Made by a program: the position numbers and the translations under genes. From NCBI GenBank assembly GCA_023614405.1, contig CM042691.1, positions 181,758,427-181,822,426 of the forward strand: a DNA stretch of 64,000 nucleotides, in the 5' to 3' direction. Positions 23,996 to 35,186 of this stretch are shown here, piece by piece (within the stretch, counting starts at the first letter, position 1; the number at the start of each line of letters is the position of its first letter). The notes below the pieces were generated by a model that saw only the letters and a list, made by a program, of their open reading frames with translations, was not told where the DNA came from and did not search any database. The DNA comes from Avena insularis. Taxonomy: Eukaryota; Streptophyta; Magnoliopsida; Poales; Poaceae.

Positions 23996-25490
23996 CGTGA
24001 CCTGGGCGTGCGCGCGGAGGGCGAAGCCGCTGCGGTAGGCTAGGAGGGTTGTTAGGAGAGGACAACGCGGTCAGGTAAGGTGTGAGGTGTCGCAGGGACG
24101 GTCCTCGACGACGGGAGCTTCGCCGAGAGCTGCGTTCGATTTAAACGCACCACGCGAGCAAGCAACGGATCGGCTAGCGGAGGTGTCTGGGAGGGTCGGG
24201 TGCTCACCGAGAGTGTGTCGGTGGTGGCGGAACGGCCTGGGACGCGGGGGATCGGCGATGATGCAGGCGGACCGGAGCTAGGGTTTGGCGTCGGGCTCGT
24301 CGGTGAACTTCATCTCTGGTCCTTCTCCTCCTTCGTGACAGGTACCAGCGGCCTCCTAGTAGTCTCCTCGATCTTCCTCGACACCCAGAGCTCCTCGCCA
24401 CCGGCTGCAGGAAGGAGAGAACGGAGGAGACCGACGGTTGGCCGGCAACGGTGTAGAAGGTGGTAGGGGTAGACGGAGAGGAAGGGGGCGGCCTGGGGAT
24501 ATCTGGGGATGCAGAGGAGACGGGAGGTGGTGGTAGGTAGCAGAGGGAGAGGGGAGGATGCCGTGGGGGAGTGGGGTAGAGAAAAGGTGGCTTCGGCCAC
24601 TTTTTCCCTCCTCTCCTTCACGTGCTCGGGTCGGGCTCGAGCTGGGCGGAGCAGAGGCAGGCAGGTGGGCCAGGAAGAGGGGAGGTAGATCAGGTTCAGC
24701 CTGGTGGGGTCGCACGGCAGAGGGAGAGAGCTAGAGAGAGAGGCTCGGTAGGGAGCTAGGGTTGGAGCTAGAGGGGGCTCGGGTTAAGATTGTTAGGGTT
24801 GGGTAGGGGGTAGCTCGGCCAGGGGAAGGGTGGCTAGGTGGGGTAGCCTTGGTTAGGGTTGGGGTGTGGTTTAGAGAGGAGGGTTTTTAGCAAGAACCAA
24901 CAAGATCAAGCATGAAGAGAGGTAGAGAGAGAGATGGGAGATTCACCCAAAAATCCAAAAATAAGCAAAGGAGGACCAAAATTGGAGATGGTTGCATGGC
25001 CCATGCAAAATAATTAATGCCATGCTTATTTTTGTGAAAACAATATTATTAACATGGCATTATTTTTATGCATTCCCAAAGATGGTTTAAGGCCAAGCTA
25101 AGGATTTGTAGAAGTGGATCCATCCTATCTCCCATGAGCTAGATTAAATACCAAAAGAAAAACACATGCAAGCTCATGGATAATGGAATGGTGGAATTAT
25201 AAGATGGTGAAAGAAAAGGTGGTGGAGTGGAATAAAAGATATGCCCACAACTCAACTTGGGCATTTTCACAATATATCAATAACCAAATACAATATCAAG
25301 AGGCAAATATAATTTACAATGCATATGAGAGAAGAACCAAAACAAAAAGGGTTTTATATGATGCTCAAATGCAAGGTGGCATGATGACATGAGCATGATA
25401 TATTTATGATGCAACAATTTTATATAGGAAGTAGCCATTATATAGACTAGGCTAGTAGCATTGCAATTGTTAGACAATTGGGATGCTACA

Positions 25491-27943
25491 TAGTTTTAGG
25501 CTTTCCTTGTGCAGAGCAGTGGTTGAAGTTCTCCTCGGCTTCTTCCTCGTAGTATCCTCCTTGTATCCTTGGTCGGTACTATCGTCTATAAATAAATACG
25601 AGGTACTCTATCACCAAACAATACTTAACTATTTCTATTTATCACACAAAGGTTCACACTACATGATCTAGCATCATCACTATTATCAGAAAGCTTAAAG
25701 CACTTGCCTTATTTATTTTATTTTAGAAAAGTAATTTCTACTCATTGAAAACTACTTATGATTTAATATTCTCCAACTCAAACATGGGATCATGTTGACA
25801 CGTGTCATCACCACATATTTCAGTACATGGGAATATGATTTAAAGTGGTGTCACAATTTAATAAGGTTTAACCCTTTTATTTTAATTAAATAAAATGACT
25901 ACAATGTTCTATGAGGCATTCTTTTATTATTTGATCATTATTTCTGTAAGTAAACTTATATATTTTTATATATTCTAAAAGGTATGGTTAAATGTGATTT
26001 TTGAGAGTTGGAATCAACTCAAAAGCTTTTATGGTTGAATTTTGAAAAATGTTTGAATGCAGAAAAGCTTATGCCTTGTTATTTTTACCATGGGTGATCT
26101 ACAAATCTAAATGGTTTGAATACAATGGCCTTGGATTAAGCACTCCAGTACCTTTCTAACAAAATTGGTTTCATGCATTTTGGTTTAGTGAATCGAGCTG
26201 GGTTGATTTTTGAATCTTGGTATAGAACTGAGTTTGAAATTAAATGAATAAACCTAAGTTTAAATTAGTGGGTCGCGCGGGAGGTCTAACCGGGCTGGCC
26301 CACTACGCACAACGCGCGCGGGATGGTTAAGTGAGCAACCCCACTCGTCAGACAGCGAGTGGCGAAGCGGTACGGGGCGATTAGGGTCGTGCAATCTAGA
26401 TCTAATCGAACGGCTCGGTTCGTCGTCCACGTCAAACAATGCCGGCGAGACAGAACCCTAGCGCGACCAGTGGGGGTCATGGGAGGCTCACCGGGTCTCT
26501 GGCGATGGTCGGCGATGGGGGCGAACGACGAAGTCGAGGACGGCGATCCTCCTGGTACCAACAGCTTCTCCTGGGGCGGCTCCAATCGACGGCGCCTCTC
26601 CTTCTCTGCAGTGGCGAACTCTGGTGAAATTCCGGCCACCTGGTTCTCGCCTTGCTCCGGGAGTGAGGGGGTATCAGTGAGAGGTGGGGAGTGAGATGGT
26701 GTGAAGGGTGTGAGCTGGGAGGGCCTCTATTTATAGTGTGACGAGGGGACCGAATGGCGCGGGTGGAGCTCGTCGGTGTCGTTGGCACATCGTGCTAATG
26801 GCATGTGCAAAGGTAGGGGGCGGTGTGTTGCCTCCTGGCGAACCTCAACGGCATGGTCACGCGGCTTGGGGCGGTGCTGAACGGTCAGAACGCCGCAGAG
26901 CTCTAGGCAGGTCCAACGGCAAGTTTAATGGCGCACAACATGCATGGTCCGCGCGGCGGTGAACGGGGCTGTCTGGCGGGTTAATGGGGTGCTGGCGATC
27001 ACATATGCAAGCAGCGAAGGCGGCGCGCGGTCTGTGGGCTCGTGTCGCTGATGGGCACTGGCGCACTCTCGGCATGCACGCAGAGAAACTGGGCGCGAGC
27101 TTGGCTTGTGGACCAGTGGCTGGCTGCGCTCGGGGCTTGGATAGGGGGTGGCGGTGGACGGTGCTGCGTGGTCCAGTGCTTCCTCTAGCTCGCTGGCGAC
27201 ATGGGAGTGGCAATAGTGATCTCGGCATGGTCACCATTGATGGCTATGCTTGCTCATAGTGGTGCTAAGGATTGTTAAAGAGGCTAGATGATCTACTAAG
27301 AGCTTGATGCAACCAGAGAGGGAACAAGGTTGGCCACAATCACTGCTACAAATAGTGTTTGATGTTTTGTTGTTTGCTGATCACAAGGTGTTTGATGAAA
27401 TGGCCAAAAGAAATTCAAATTTGAATTTTGGATTCAAACATGGTGGGTTTGCTAGGAACATACTAGGGAGTATCTGGTTAGTTGGATTGGTCAAGGGGCA
27501 CTGGTTTGTTTGGGTTTTGAAAATGTGGGATCTTCACATATGTTAAAGATTCAATTTTAAATTGTCATTTGAATAGGGTTGCTAAATGTTTATGTAAGTT
27601 TGAAAGGTGGGCTTTGATTCACTTTTACTTGGTGTTGCAAGGGGTGAAAAGAAATGGAAAAGTTTCTGTTTGAAATCTTGGACTAGAAACACTCAAAGTG
27701 ACCTAGTGAGCAAGATTGGCAAAAATGACCATTTGCCTTATTCAATTTATTTTTGATTTTCTCTTGATTTGTTTCTGCTTGGAAATGTTTTAGATGATGT
27801 TATTTTCATATTTTAACCATTTCTTGCTATTTAGGTTAATCACATAAGTCCATTCATGCATTCATAAAATCATCACATACACACATGCATTCATATGATT
27901 TTTATTTACTCAAAGTTTTTAGTTAACCCTAATTTTAGTGATA
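25491..27943 (-). repeat. gypsy-1 5' LTR, fragment 3 (sense 5' part)
   Basis: Continues the LTR after element B. Its reverse complement matches the plus-strand LTR at 61758-64000 over its whole visible length (for example around 25990-26270 and 27230). About 60 bp of the sense 5' end, which should read TGTAACATCCC, is lost at the junction with the copia fragment. The whole LTR would be about 4.0 kb. ORFs on both strands in the GC-rich part (26290-27260) are not preserved in the other copy. Confidence 0.85.
26727..26735 (-). promoter_or_regulatory. TATA box of gypsy-1 LTR
   Basis: The minus strand reads TATAAATAG downstream of a GC-rich segment. It corresponds to TATAAAAG at 63010 in the second copy. 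Confidence 0.6.
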
Positions 27944-28324
27944 CTACTACAAAAAGGCTCAGTATATGGCTGCTATAGTAGCATCAAAGGAGGGCATTTG
28001 TGTCAAGTAGTTTATTATCAAACTAAGGTGTGGTTCGCAACGGGTTAACACTAAATATATATTGTATGACAATAGTATCGACATGATTTAGCCCCAAGGA
28101 ATTAAAGGTCTCACCAAAATACCAAATTTATACAATGCCATCTCATTGGAGAATGAGTGATGCGTGAAGACGCAAAGACATGCAAATACACACGGACCTG
28201 AAGCGTCAGATCCGTAGATTATGTTAACCACTTGAAATCGCGTATATGCAACACCGGAAAGCCATGGGTGTTCAATACGCAAAGTTTTCAAACTAGATTA
28301 TTGTCTCTACTGCAAGTGGGAGAC
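27944..28324 (+). pseudogene. 3' end of a Ty1/copia interior: RNase H tail and polypurine tract
   Basis: Around 28150-28260 the plus frame reads VMREDAKTCKYTRT... then SVRSVDYVNHLKS, which fits the C-terminal tail of copia RNase H with a stop in place. The segment ends CTACTGCAAGTGGGAGAC, the usual copia polypurine tract and spacer, directly followed by an LTR. Everything upstream (gag, integrase, RT) is missing at the junction with the gypsy-1 LTR near 27943. The first 20 bases could come from something else (see rejected items). Confidence 0.65.
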
Positions 28325-29978
28325 TGAAGGGAATATGCCCGAGAGGCAATAATAAAGTGGTTATTATCGTATTCCTTATTTATGATAAATGTTTATTTTT
28401 CATGCTATAATTATATTAATACGGAAACGTTAATACATGTGTGTTTAATAAACAAAAAATAAGTTCCTAGTTATGCCTCTCTTATAAACAAGCTCATTGA
28501 TTAATAAGATGATCAAAGGTTTCCTGATCATGGACATTGGATGTTGTTAATAACGAGGTCACAACATTATTGGAATGGTGTGATGAACATTCATCCGAAG
28601 TATAGCATTACTATCAAAGTCATTGAGTTTATATTGCTATAACAACTTACGAAGTAATCCTAATCCTTAGACCATGAGATCATGTCAATCACTAACACCG
28701 GAAGAGTTTCTTGATAACATCAAACGTCACACCGTAACAGGGTGATTATAAAGATGGGTTCAGAACTACTAAGGTGTTATGTTGAGGACCATGGATCAAG
28801 AGTGGAATTTGTTCATCCCGATGATGGATAGATATGCTCTAGGCCCTCTCGGTGATATCACATTGATTAGCTTGCAAGCAAGCGATTTGATCACTAGAAT
28901 GTTATATCATGGGAACAAGAAAAGAGTGCATGTCAGTAACGAGATAAAACTAGGTATGGAGATACCGATGATTGAATCTCGGACATGTAATATATCACGA
29001 AACAAAGGGATTAAGATACTAGCGTAAAAGGTTCTCGCGATCACAAGAAAGTCATCGCTGAATGTGTGGGAGTCAGTATGGGTCTCCAGATCCCGATTCT
29101 GATTATTGATCCGAGAGGGGTCTCGATCATGTCCCATTATTCGCGAACCATAGGGTGACACACTTAAGAGACACCGACATCCATTTGGAGCAAAAGTTTC
29201 ATGCTGGAAAGAATAACAAGTGCATGAATTTATTTCACTAGATATTGAAACAGGTTTTCGGGTGAAATTGCAGAAAGTGTTTTTGCATTTTAAATGAAAT
29301 ACTAGCAAGGGGTTATATGTGAATGTTTGTCATTAAAGTAATTGACAAGATTCTGAATAAATAAAAGGAGTTTTATTTAAGAGAGAGTTATGCATTAAAT
29401 TTGGTGGAAATTTAATGGGAATTTGAGTGGGTTTTTGAGTGGAGGAAATTGAAAGGCATTTGTGTGAGTGGAGTGTCCACCCACATGAATGAAAGGAGGG
29501 GAGGGGGCATCCCCATGGCTGGGCGCATGGACCCTTGGGTGCCCCCTCTCCCTATAAAAGGAGCCCCCTCCCTCTCTCTCACTCACACCTCCTCGTGAAG
29601 GATCTCTCTCCCCCTCTAGTATTTATCCCGCATGGTCTCGTACTAGAGACATGTTCCCGGTGGCTATTCGGCAATAAAGAGTTGTGCTTCCGCTGCATCG
29701 CTGGAGCAAGGAGGCGGAGGTTGCTCGGTGCCTCAAACACGTGTGCGAGCACGGATGAACTGCTAAGTTGCGGTGCTAAGGACTTTCTCTCGATCTTGAG
29801 ATCGGCAAGAGATCGTCTACATCAACCACGAGTTTGACTCATTAAGCTTTGTCGGTCTTTAAGGGTATGTTCTCTACGGATATACATCCGCCCGTTGTTT
29901 GTATCTAGTAGATAGATCATGGTACATAGTTGTTCCCATCGTAGGAATTTTTTTGTTTTCTATGCCGCGAACCCTACA
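28325..29978 (+). repeat. Ty1/copia LTR (BARE/Angela/WIS-like)
   Basis: 1654 bp, starting TGAAGGGAATATGCCC and ending ACCCTACA. It sits between a polypurine tract on the left and a primer-binding site on the right, so it serves as 3' LTR of one copy and 5' LTR of the next. The opening (GGAATATGCCC...GAGGCAATAATAAAG) is the kind shared by Angela/WIS/BARE relatives. The long 5' part has no ORF. Confidence 0.9.
29553..29560 (+). promoter_or_regulatory. TATA box of the copia LTR
   Basis: CTCTCCCTATAAAAGGAGCC, conserved in the second LTR copy at 43728. Confidence 0.8.
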
Positions 29979-30029
29979 GTGGTATCAGAGCCAGATCTAT
30001 GCGTAGATGCTTTGCACGGGTAGTACACA
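29979..30029 (+). mobile_element. Copia leader, part 1
   Basis: Primer site and the first bases of the untranslated leader (CCAGATCTATGCGTAGATGC). It is split by solo LTR C and continues at 34575. Confidence 0.85.
29980..29993 (+). other. Primer-binding site of the copia element (tRNA-iMet)
   Basis: TGGTATCAGAGCCA, one base after the LTR end. Confidence 0.95.
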
Positions 30030-30605
30030 TGTAGCACCCCGGGTAAAATCGCTTGGTGTTTTTATTTTGTGCATCATCATGGTATCATACTCATGTCATC
30101 ATGCCATATTGCATTTGAGCATTATACCAAACATTGCATATGATTGTCTTGCTTGTGATGTTGCTATCAACCAAATCTACCCCTCTTTGATATCTCTATT
30201 TTTGTTTTTGACAACATGGGAATCTATTGCTGGGGTTCCATATTTATAAATGTTTCTTTTTTTGTCAAAACCCTAATCCTTATTCTTTAAATGCCTGAGG
30301 AACATGTATGTGGGCACCTCCTCCCCTTTGTGTTATTCCCTCTATTTTTCTATTTGCATACCACAACCCCCTATTCAAATGCTTATACAAAGTTCAAAAG
30401 GTTTTGAATTAGTAACTTGTTTGGATTTGAAACAAAACAAATAAAAATAAATCAGAAAGGATTATTAAAGAGAGGAGCCCCTGGCGCAGCCCACATACTC
30501 CCTTCGTTCAGCAACTCCCCAGACCTTCATTCTTACGTATGCAGGCGCCCATCGAGCTCGACATCGCTGTCACAGGATGAGCGGCCGGGCGCGCCTCCCA
30601 AAGGC

Positions 30606-30613
30606 TATATAAG
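30606..30613 (+). promoter_or_regulatory. TATA box of solo LTR C
   Basis: GGCTATATAAGGATAC, followed by a C-rich leader-like segment. Confidence 0.6.
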
Positions 30614-33534
30614 GATACGAGGATGTCCCATCCAGCCCTATTTCCTCTCCTTCCTCCAACCAGCGCCGCCACCTCTTTTTCCCCTTCTTTTCCTCCTTCC
30701 CGAGTAAGGACGCCATGGACGGAGCTGGAACTTGTTCTTGCCATCGCGAAAGTCCGTGCCCGTGTTGTCCAAGGCCGAGAGCGGGTTCGTCTCGACTTCC
30801 CCGTTCGCTGGGAGCGACCAGCGGAGCCGTAGGACCCAAGCGCTTCCTCCCTGTCGGTGTCCCTGCTGAGCCGAAGAGCGCCACCAAGGAACCGTCCCAA
30901 CCGTGTCGCCATCTCCATTTTTTCCCGGCCGTCCCCCTTGATCTCAGGCACTAGCGTCTACACCGACACCCTCCCGGTGAGCCTGCGAACCAATTCCGCT
31001 AGTCCTTCTTCTCCGTCTTGTGCTGCTGCCGATGCCTGCTTCGCGCTTTTCGCCTATCTCCAGGTTCAGCATGGCGTGGCGTGTTAACTCGCGGCGTAAG
31101 CGCTAACCCTCTCTGTTCCTCGTACGTCACCACCTGTTTCAGCTAGATTCCGATGCATCTATTCATTCTAACATCATGTCGATGTCACTAGCTCTCTAAC
31201 GCACCTAACAACACTCAAAACCATGCTCGGAGCTGCCCATGATCTTCTTCCAAACATCAGTGCATCTCACTGCTTTCTGCCTGTCGAAATTCAGACTGCA
31301 CCATCTGTTTATGCCTCTGTTCCACCTCGTTTTCCCGGCGTCCTAGTCCACCTCCCGCGAACCTCCGCAAGCTTAGTCGAAGAGGGATGTACTAGCTTCA
31401 TGTAGACACAACCTTGCGTGAATTGGTTCTCTAGATCGCTCAAAATCCTCACAAGATTGTTGCAGCAAATGTTCTAGCCGTGCGAAAATTCAGTCCGCGC
31501 AGACAGTGTTTCCTCCTCTGCTCATCGTCGTTTTCTGAGATATTAAGTCCTCGACCGGCGAAACCACAAACATGAAAATTGTAGCCCTTACAATCCCCTT
31601 CATCTTTATTTTTTGCGGAATGTCGAAATTCGTAATGTATCTCTCACCATCTTCGTCACAAAACCGAGTCAGCTAGCCCAAAACACACTGATCAAACATG
31701 TCCGTCGTTCAGTAAAGTCAGCGTGTGCCTGAACACTTTGCAAGAAAGCCCCTATGTTTCTTTCTTCCCCAACCCGAACTCCCAGGGCTCACCCACGTGT
31801 CCGCTCGCCTTTGCTCACTTGCACGCCTTGATGTCTTGACCCTCTGACCCCACTTGTCTGTCTCTATGGGTCAATCTGCCTGTGTACAAAAAGTCCTTAA
31901 ATCTTTTCTAATACAAATAAAATTCCAAAAATACAATAAATACAAATCAATCCTTTTCTCTTTAAATAGTTGGAATTTGCAGAAACTTTCAAAATGAAAT
32001 ATGAATGCTTTTCAAATATAAACCCAACCATGTTTTCATATTTGACCTGAGTTGACTCTAACTAGTCTAACCTTTGACTTTAACCCCTCTTTAATATATT
32101 TGATGTAAATATTGTTTTAAAATTATAAATCCAAATAATACGTATGATATATGATTTTGAATCAGAAAAACATGAGGATTGTGAATATGATATTTCTAAT
32201 ATCATTTGGGCAATTTAAAATTTCGAATTAATAAATATTGATAAATATTTTTTCTTTATTATTGCATAACTTTAAATCCGTAAATCCGAATTGGACAAAT
32301 GATATGTCTAAATCGATCAGCGTGACGAGCCCTTTCCAACTATGTATTCCATACTTGTACTTGCATCATGCATCATAGAGAACTTGAAAAATCATAACTA
32401 TTTATGTAAGGAAAACGTGATGATTATAATTGGGAAATTATTATTCTTGTTGGTAATGCCTCACTAATGCTATATCATCAATATGCTATGATCATGATAT
32501 CTTCTTAACATAGTTTGCATTATTAACTTGCCATGTCATGCATCATATCATGATCATGCCGATTCTTTTGCATTAGTTGTAATTATGCATCGCTTGTTTC
32601 TTTTAGTGTTTTGCTTCTTCCCGGATAGCATGATGAGATGTATGAGATTCGACAAGTTCTTTGGATATGAACCTTCGGCAACGTTTTCAGGCAAGCATTC
32701 TCCCCTTTCTACCTATTTTACCTTTCTAGTCTTTATTTTCTCCTGTTGATCTATTGATATCTGTGTTGCGATGCTCTAGTTTTCGTACCCGTGATATCCC
32801 TTGCAGCATTACATTGCCATGGACACATCCTATTACCTGTTGTTTGGTAGATAGTAGGTCTTGCGAGTCGTAGTTGCTTGCGCAGGTGATGTGTCACTTC
32901 GTCGATCTTCCACAGTTGTTGGAGTAATGCCGCATGTTTAATGTTGGAGATGATCATGGCTTTAATTATCGTTTAATAAATAAATTTAAATTAGGTAAAT
33001 AATGCAGAGGCACATGTGGGCAATAGATGTTATTTGATTTTTAACCGTCCACTTATGACCCGTAGGATCCCGAGTACTTGATACCTGTTCTTTGAATATT
33101 CGCACTATCCGCATGTGGGACCATGAATCCCCCTAGCCAGAGCTTGAGTCATATATTATTTCTTGGGGCCACAAACTAGTTTGGGGCTTTATTACTATCC
33201 TGTACTTATGCCATGCTTTACTGCTTTATTTACGATTGCGCGTGGAGCACCTATACTGTTTAGGTAAGTGGAATGTTTCCGTGGTATTGAAAATCCCAGT
33301 CACACTTTCGGGTTCCTAGTCGTTTACAGCCATTGACACAAACCTCTGGGTCCGTCTCGGAGCCGGCCAACTTCGTCGCGGGTTGCTTAGTGGGGTGGCC
33401 CCCTGAAATTTATATGAATCTTGCAATTGCTCTGTCGTGATGCCTTGTTGGGTTTTTATTTGGTTTTTCCTGAGGTTGATCGTGCGTGTGTTGCTATTTG
33501 TGCCCCCTGCAGGATAAAACTTTCTAAAAGCCGT

Positions 33535-33550
33535 GTCCGCGGTTATGGAC
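33535..33550 (+). promoter_or_regulatory. Conserved LTR stem-loop module, solo LTR C
   Basis: GTCC / GCGGTTAT / GGAC, preceded by CCTGCAGG and AAGCC and followed by CTCGATCATAGACAAC. Confidence 0.55.
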
Positions 33551-34574
33551 GAGCTGGAGCACAGTATCTCGATCATAGACAACTATAACTAAAGTAGTGC
33601 TATAAATTTGACTTTATAATGACTAGTAATCAGCTTCACTATAATGGAATGGCTAAATAAAAGTGCCAACAATTGCTGGTTTGGGGTGTCACCTGTTACC
33701 ATTGTATCTGACTAGTAAGTATTGCGACTACAACGGAATGACTAAATAAAAGTACCAACAACTGCTGGGTTTTGGGATGCCTCATGTTATATGTATCTGA
33801 CTAGTAAGTGCTACAACTACAACAGAATGGTTAACTAAAACTGCCCACTGCTTATTATATCAGGATGACTCATGCTATCTATATCTGACTAGTAATTGCC
33901 GCAACTATAACGGAATGAATAAAACTGCCAACTGTGTGAGTTCCTCGGTTGACTTCCTCGTTTGGTCTCGAGGGGGAAATACCAGGATGGGTATGCTTGG
34001 TGATAGTTCCAGGTTGGATCCGAATAGGTATTTCTTATCCTTATCTGATAGCCGCCAGCTGTATTGAGTCTCTATAGGTTGTTTAGTGCATCTTTGCCGC
34101 CGCTTCCACCATACCTATGTAGGCGAGGACCGCCGAATTCTAGTCTCGCCGTGTACTGGCCTCAGTACTGACCACTCTCTTTTTCCTTTGCCCTTTGTCG
34201 GCACCCCTTTTGTTTAAGCAGGTTTTGAGATCGACGTCGTTAGCAGGGTTACCCTTCCGGCTTGGCCTGGGCAGGGTTATGGACGCCATTGGTTATTCTT
34301 CAGGGCTCTTAGCCCCATTTGCATCTTGTTCGTAGTTGGATGTTGTATCATTTTCAAGGTGATTGTATCTTTGTATTGTAAATCTGTATTCTTGACTCAT
34401 GGAGTCGATGTTGCATATATCCGTTTTGTGGGTTCCATAATGGACTATTGTGTAATGGTATTACTTTGTTTTCCACCCACACGAAAGTGCCTGGTGGGCA
34501 CCTTTGAATCGTTTCTATGCGGGTTTGGCGGGAATCGCTGAAACCTACATAGGGTCGATTCTGAGGGTGTTACA

Positions 34575-35186
34575 ACACATATGAGTATGTGGGTGATGAT
34601 GATCATTTTATTGCTTCTTACTTGTACTTTTGATATTGGTGGCATAGTGGGATGAAGCGGCTCGGACAAACTTTACATGTCCTCGCACATGAGACCTGTT
34701 CCACGATTGACATGCAACTAGTTTTGCATAAGTGGCTAGAGGGTGTCTGTCTCTCCTACTATAGTCAATATCTAATTTGCAACGAGTTGTCAACAATTTG
34801 GTTATCCTCGTTGTGGTTCATGTTCGTAGGTAAGAACGGTTCTATCTTCGAAAGCCCTAAGCCATGTAAAACTTGCAATGGATAAATTAGAGGCGTCTAG
34901 TTTAGATTGTTGCTGGGCTAGTGTCATGATATGGTGATGTTGTAAGTAGAAGTATAATTCGATACTCTTACTACACACATAACGTGTAAGTTCCATAGAC
35001 CTTGGACTTACACATAGAGGTATGATAGTGATCATACCATGATGTACATGATGGAGATCATGTGCAAGAACCATATCATTTCACTTATTAACATGTGATG
35101 TTTGTTGCATCTTATATTGCTAGTTTGGCATTTTATTAGCATAATAAGATGATCCCTCATTTAGATATCAAGATAAAAATGTGTTC
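34575..35186 (+). mobile_element. Copia leader, part 2 (untranslated, truncated)
   Basis: Follows solo LTR C and reads like the long BARE/Angela/WIS leader: GGATGAAGCGGCTCGGAC, then GTAGGTAAGAACGGTTC, then GCATCTTATATTGCTAGTTTGG and AAGATGATCCCTCATTT. It breaks off at about 35186, where gypsy-2 protease sequence begins. The gag-pol of this copia element is absent. ORFs inside are short and unlike gag. Confidence 0.75.

Larger units (their letters stand above)
14036..25490 (-). mobile_element. Element B: complete LARD-like LTR retrotransposon
   Basis: LTRs of 4188 bp (14036-18223) and 4225 bp (21266-25490) flank a 3042-bp interior. TAGTT is duplicated at 14031-14035 and 25491-25495, proving one insertion, again into the gypsy-1 LTR. 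The polypurine tract next to the left LTR and the primer site next to the right LTR put the element on the minus strand. The sense LTR starts TGTAGCATCCC and ends GGTAGTTACA. LTR and interior sizes match what is known of LARDs (about 4.5 and 3.5 kb). The interior has no intact ORF but does contain recognisable, shattered gypsy RT. It is non-autonomous. Confidence 0.95.
21266..25490 (-). repeat. Element B 5' LTR (right)
   Basis: Same ends as the left LTR and 37 bp longer. The conserved module block near 22110-22195 is more complete here than in the left copy. Confidence 0.95.
30030..34574 (+). repeat. Solo LTR C (4545 bp)
   Basis: Starts TGTAGCACCCCGGGTAAAA, ends GAGGGTGTTACA, and is flanked by ACACA at 30025-30029 and 34575-34579. 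With no interior, it is the product of recombination between the two LTRs of one element. The last 2 kb (from about 32540) closely match the 3' half of the element A LTR, while the first 2.5 kb share only the opening bases. Position of the stem-loop and TATA gives plus orientation. Confidence 0.95.

Noticed and set aside
27942..27957. TACTACTACAAAAAGG, which resembles the CACTA transposon end CACTACTACAAAAAGG
   Set aside because: The first base is T, no inverted partner end was found, and the sequence soon reads as copia. It remains possible but is unsupported.
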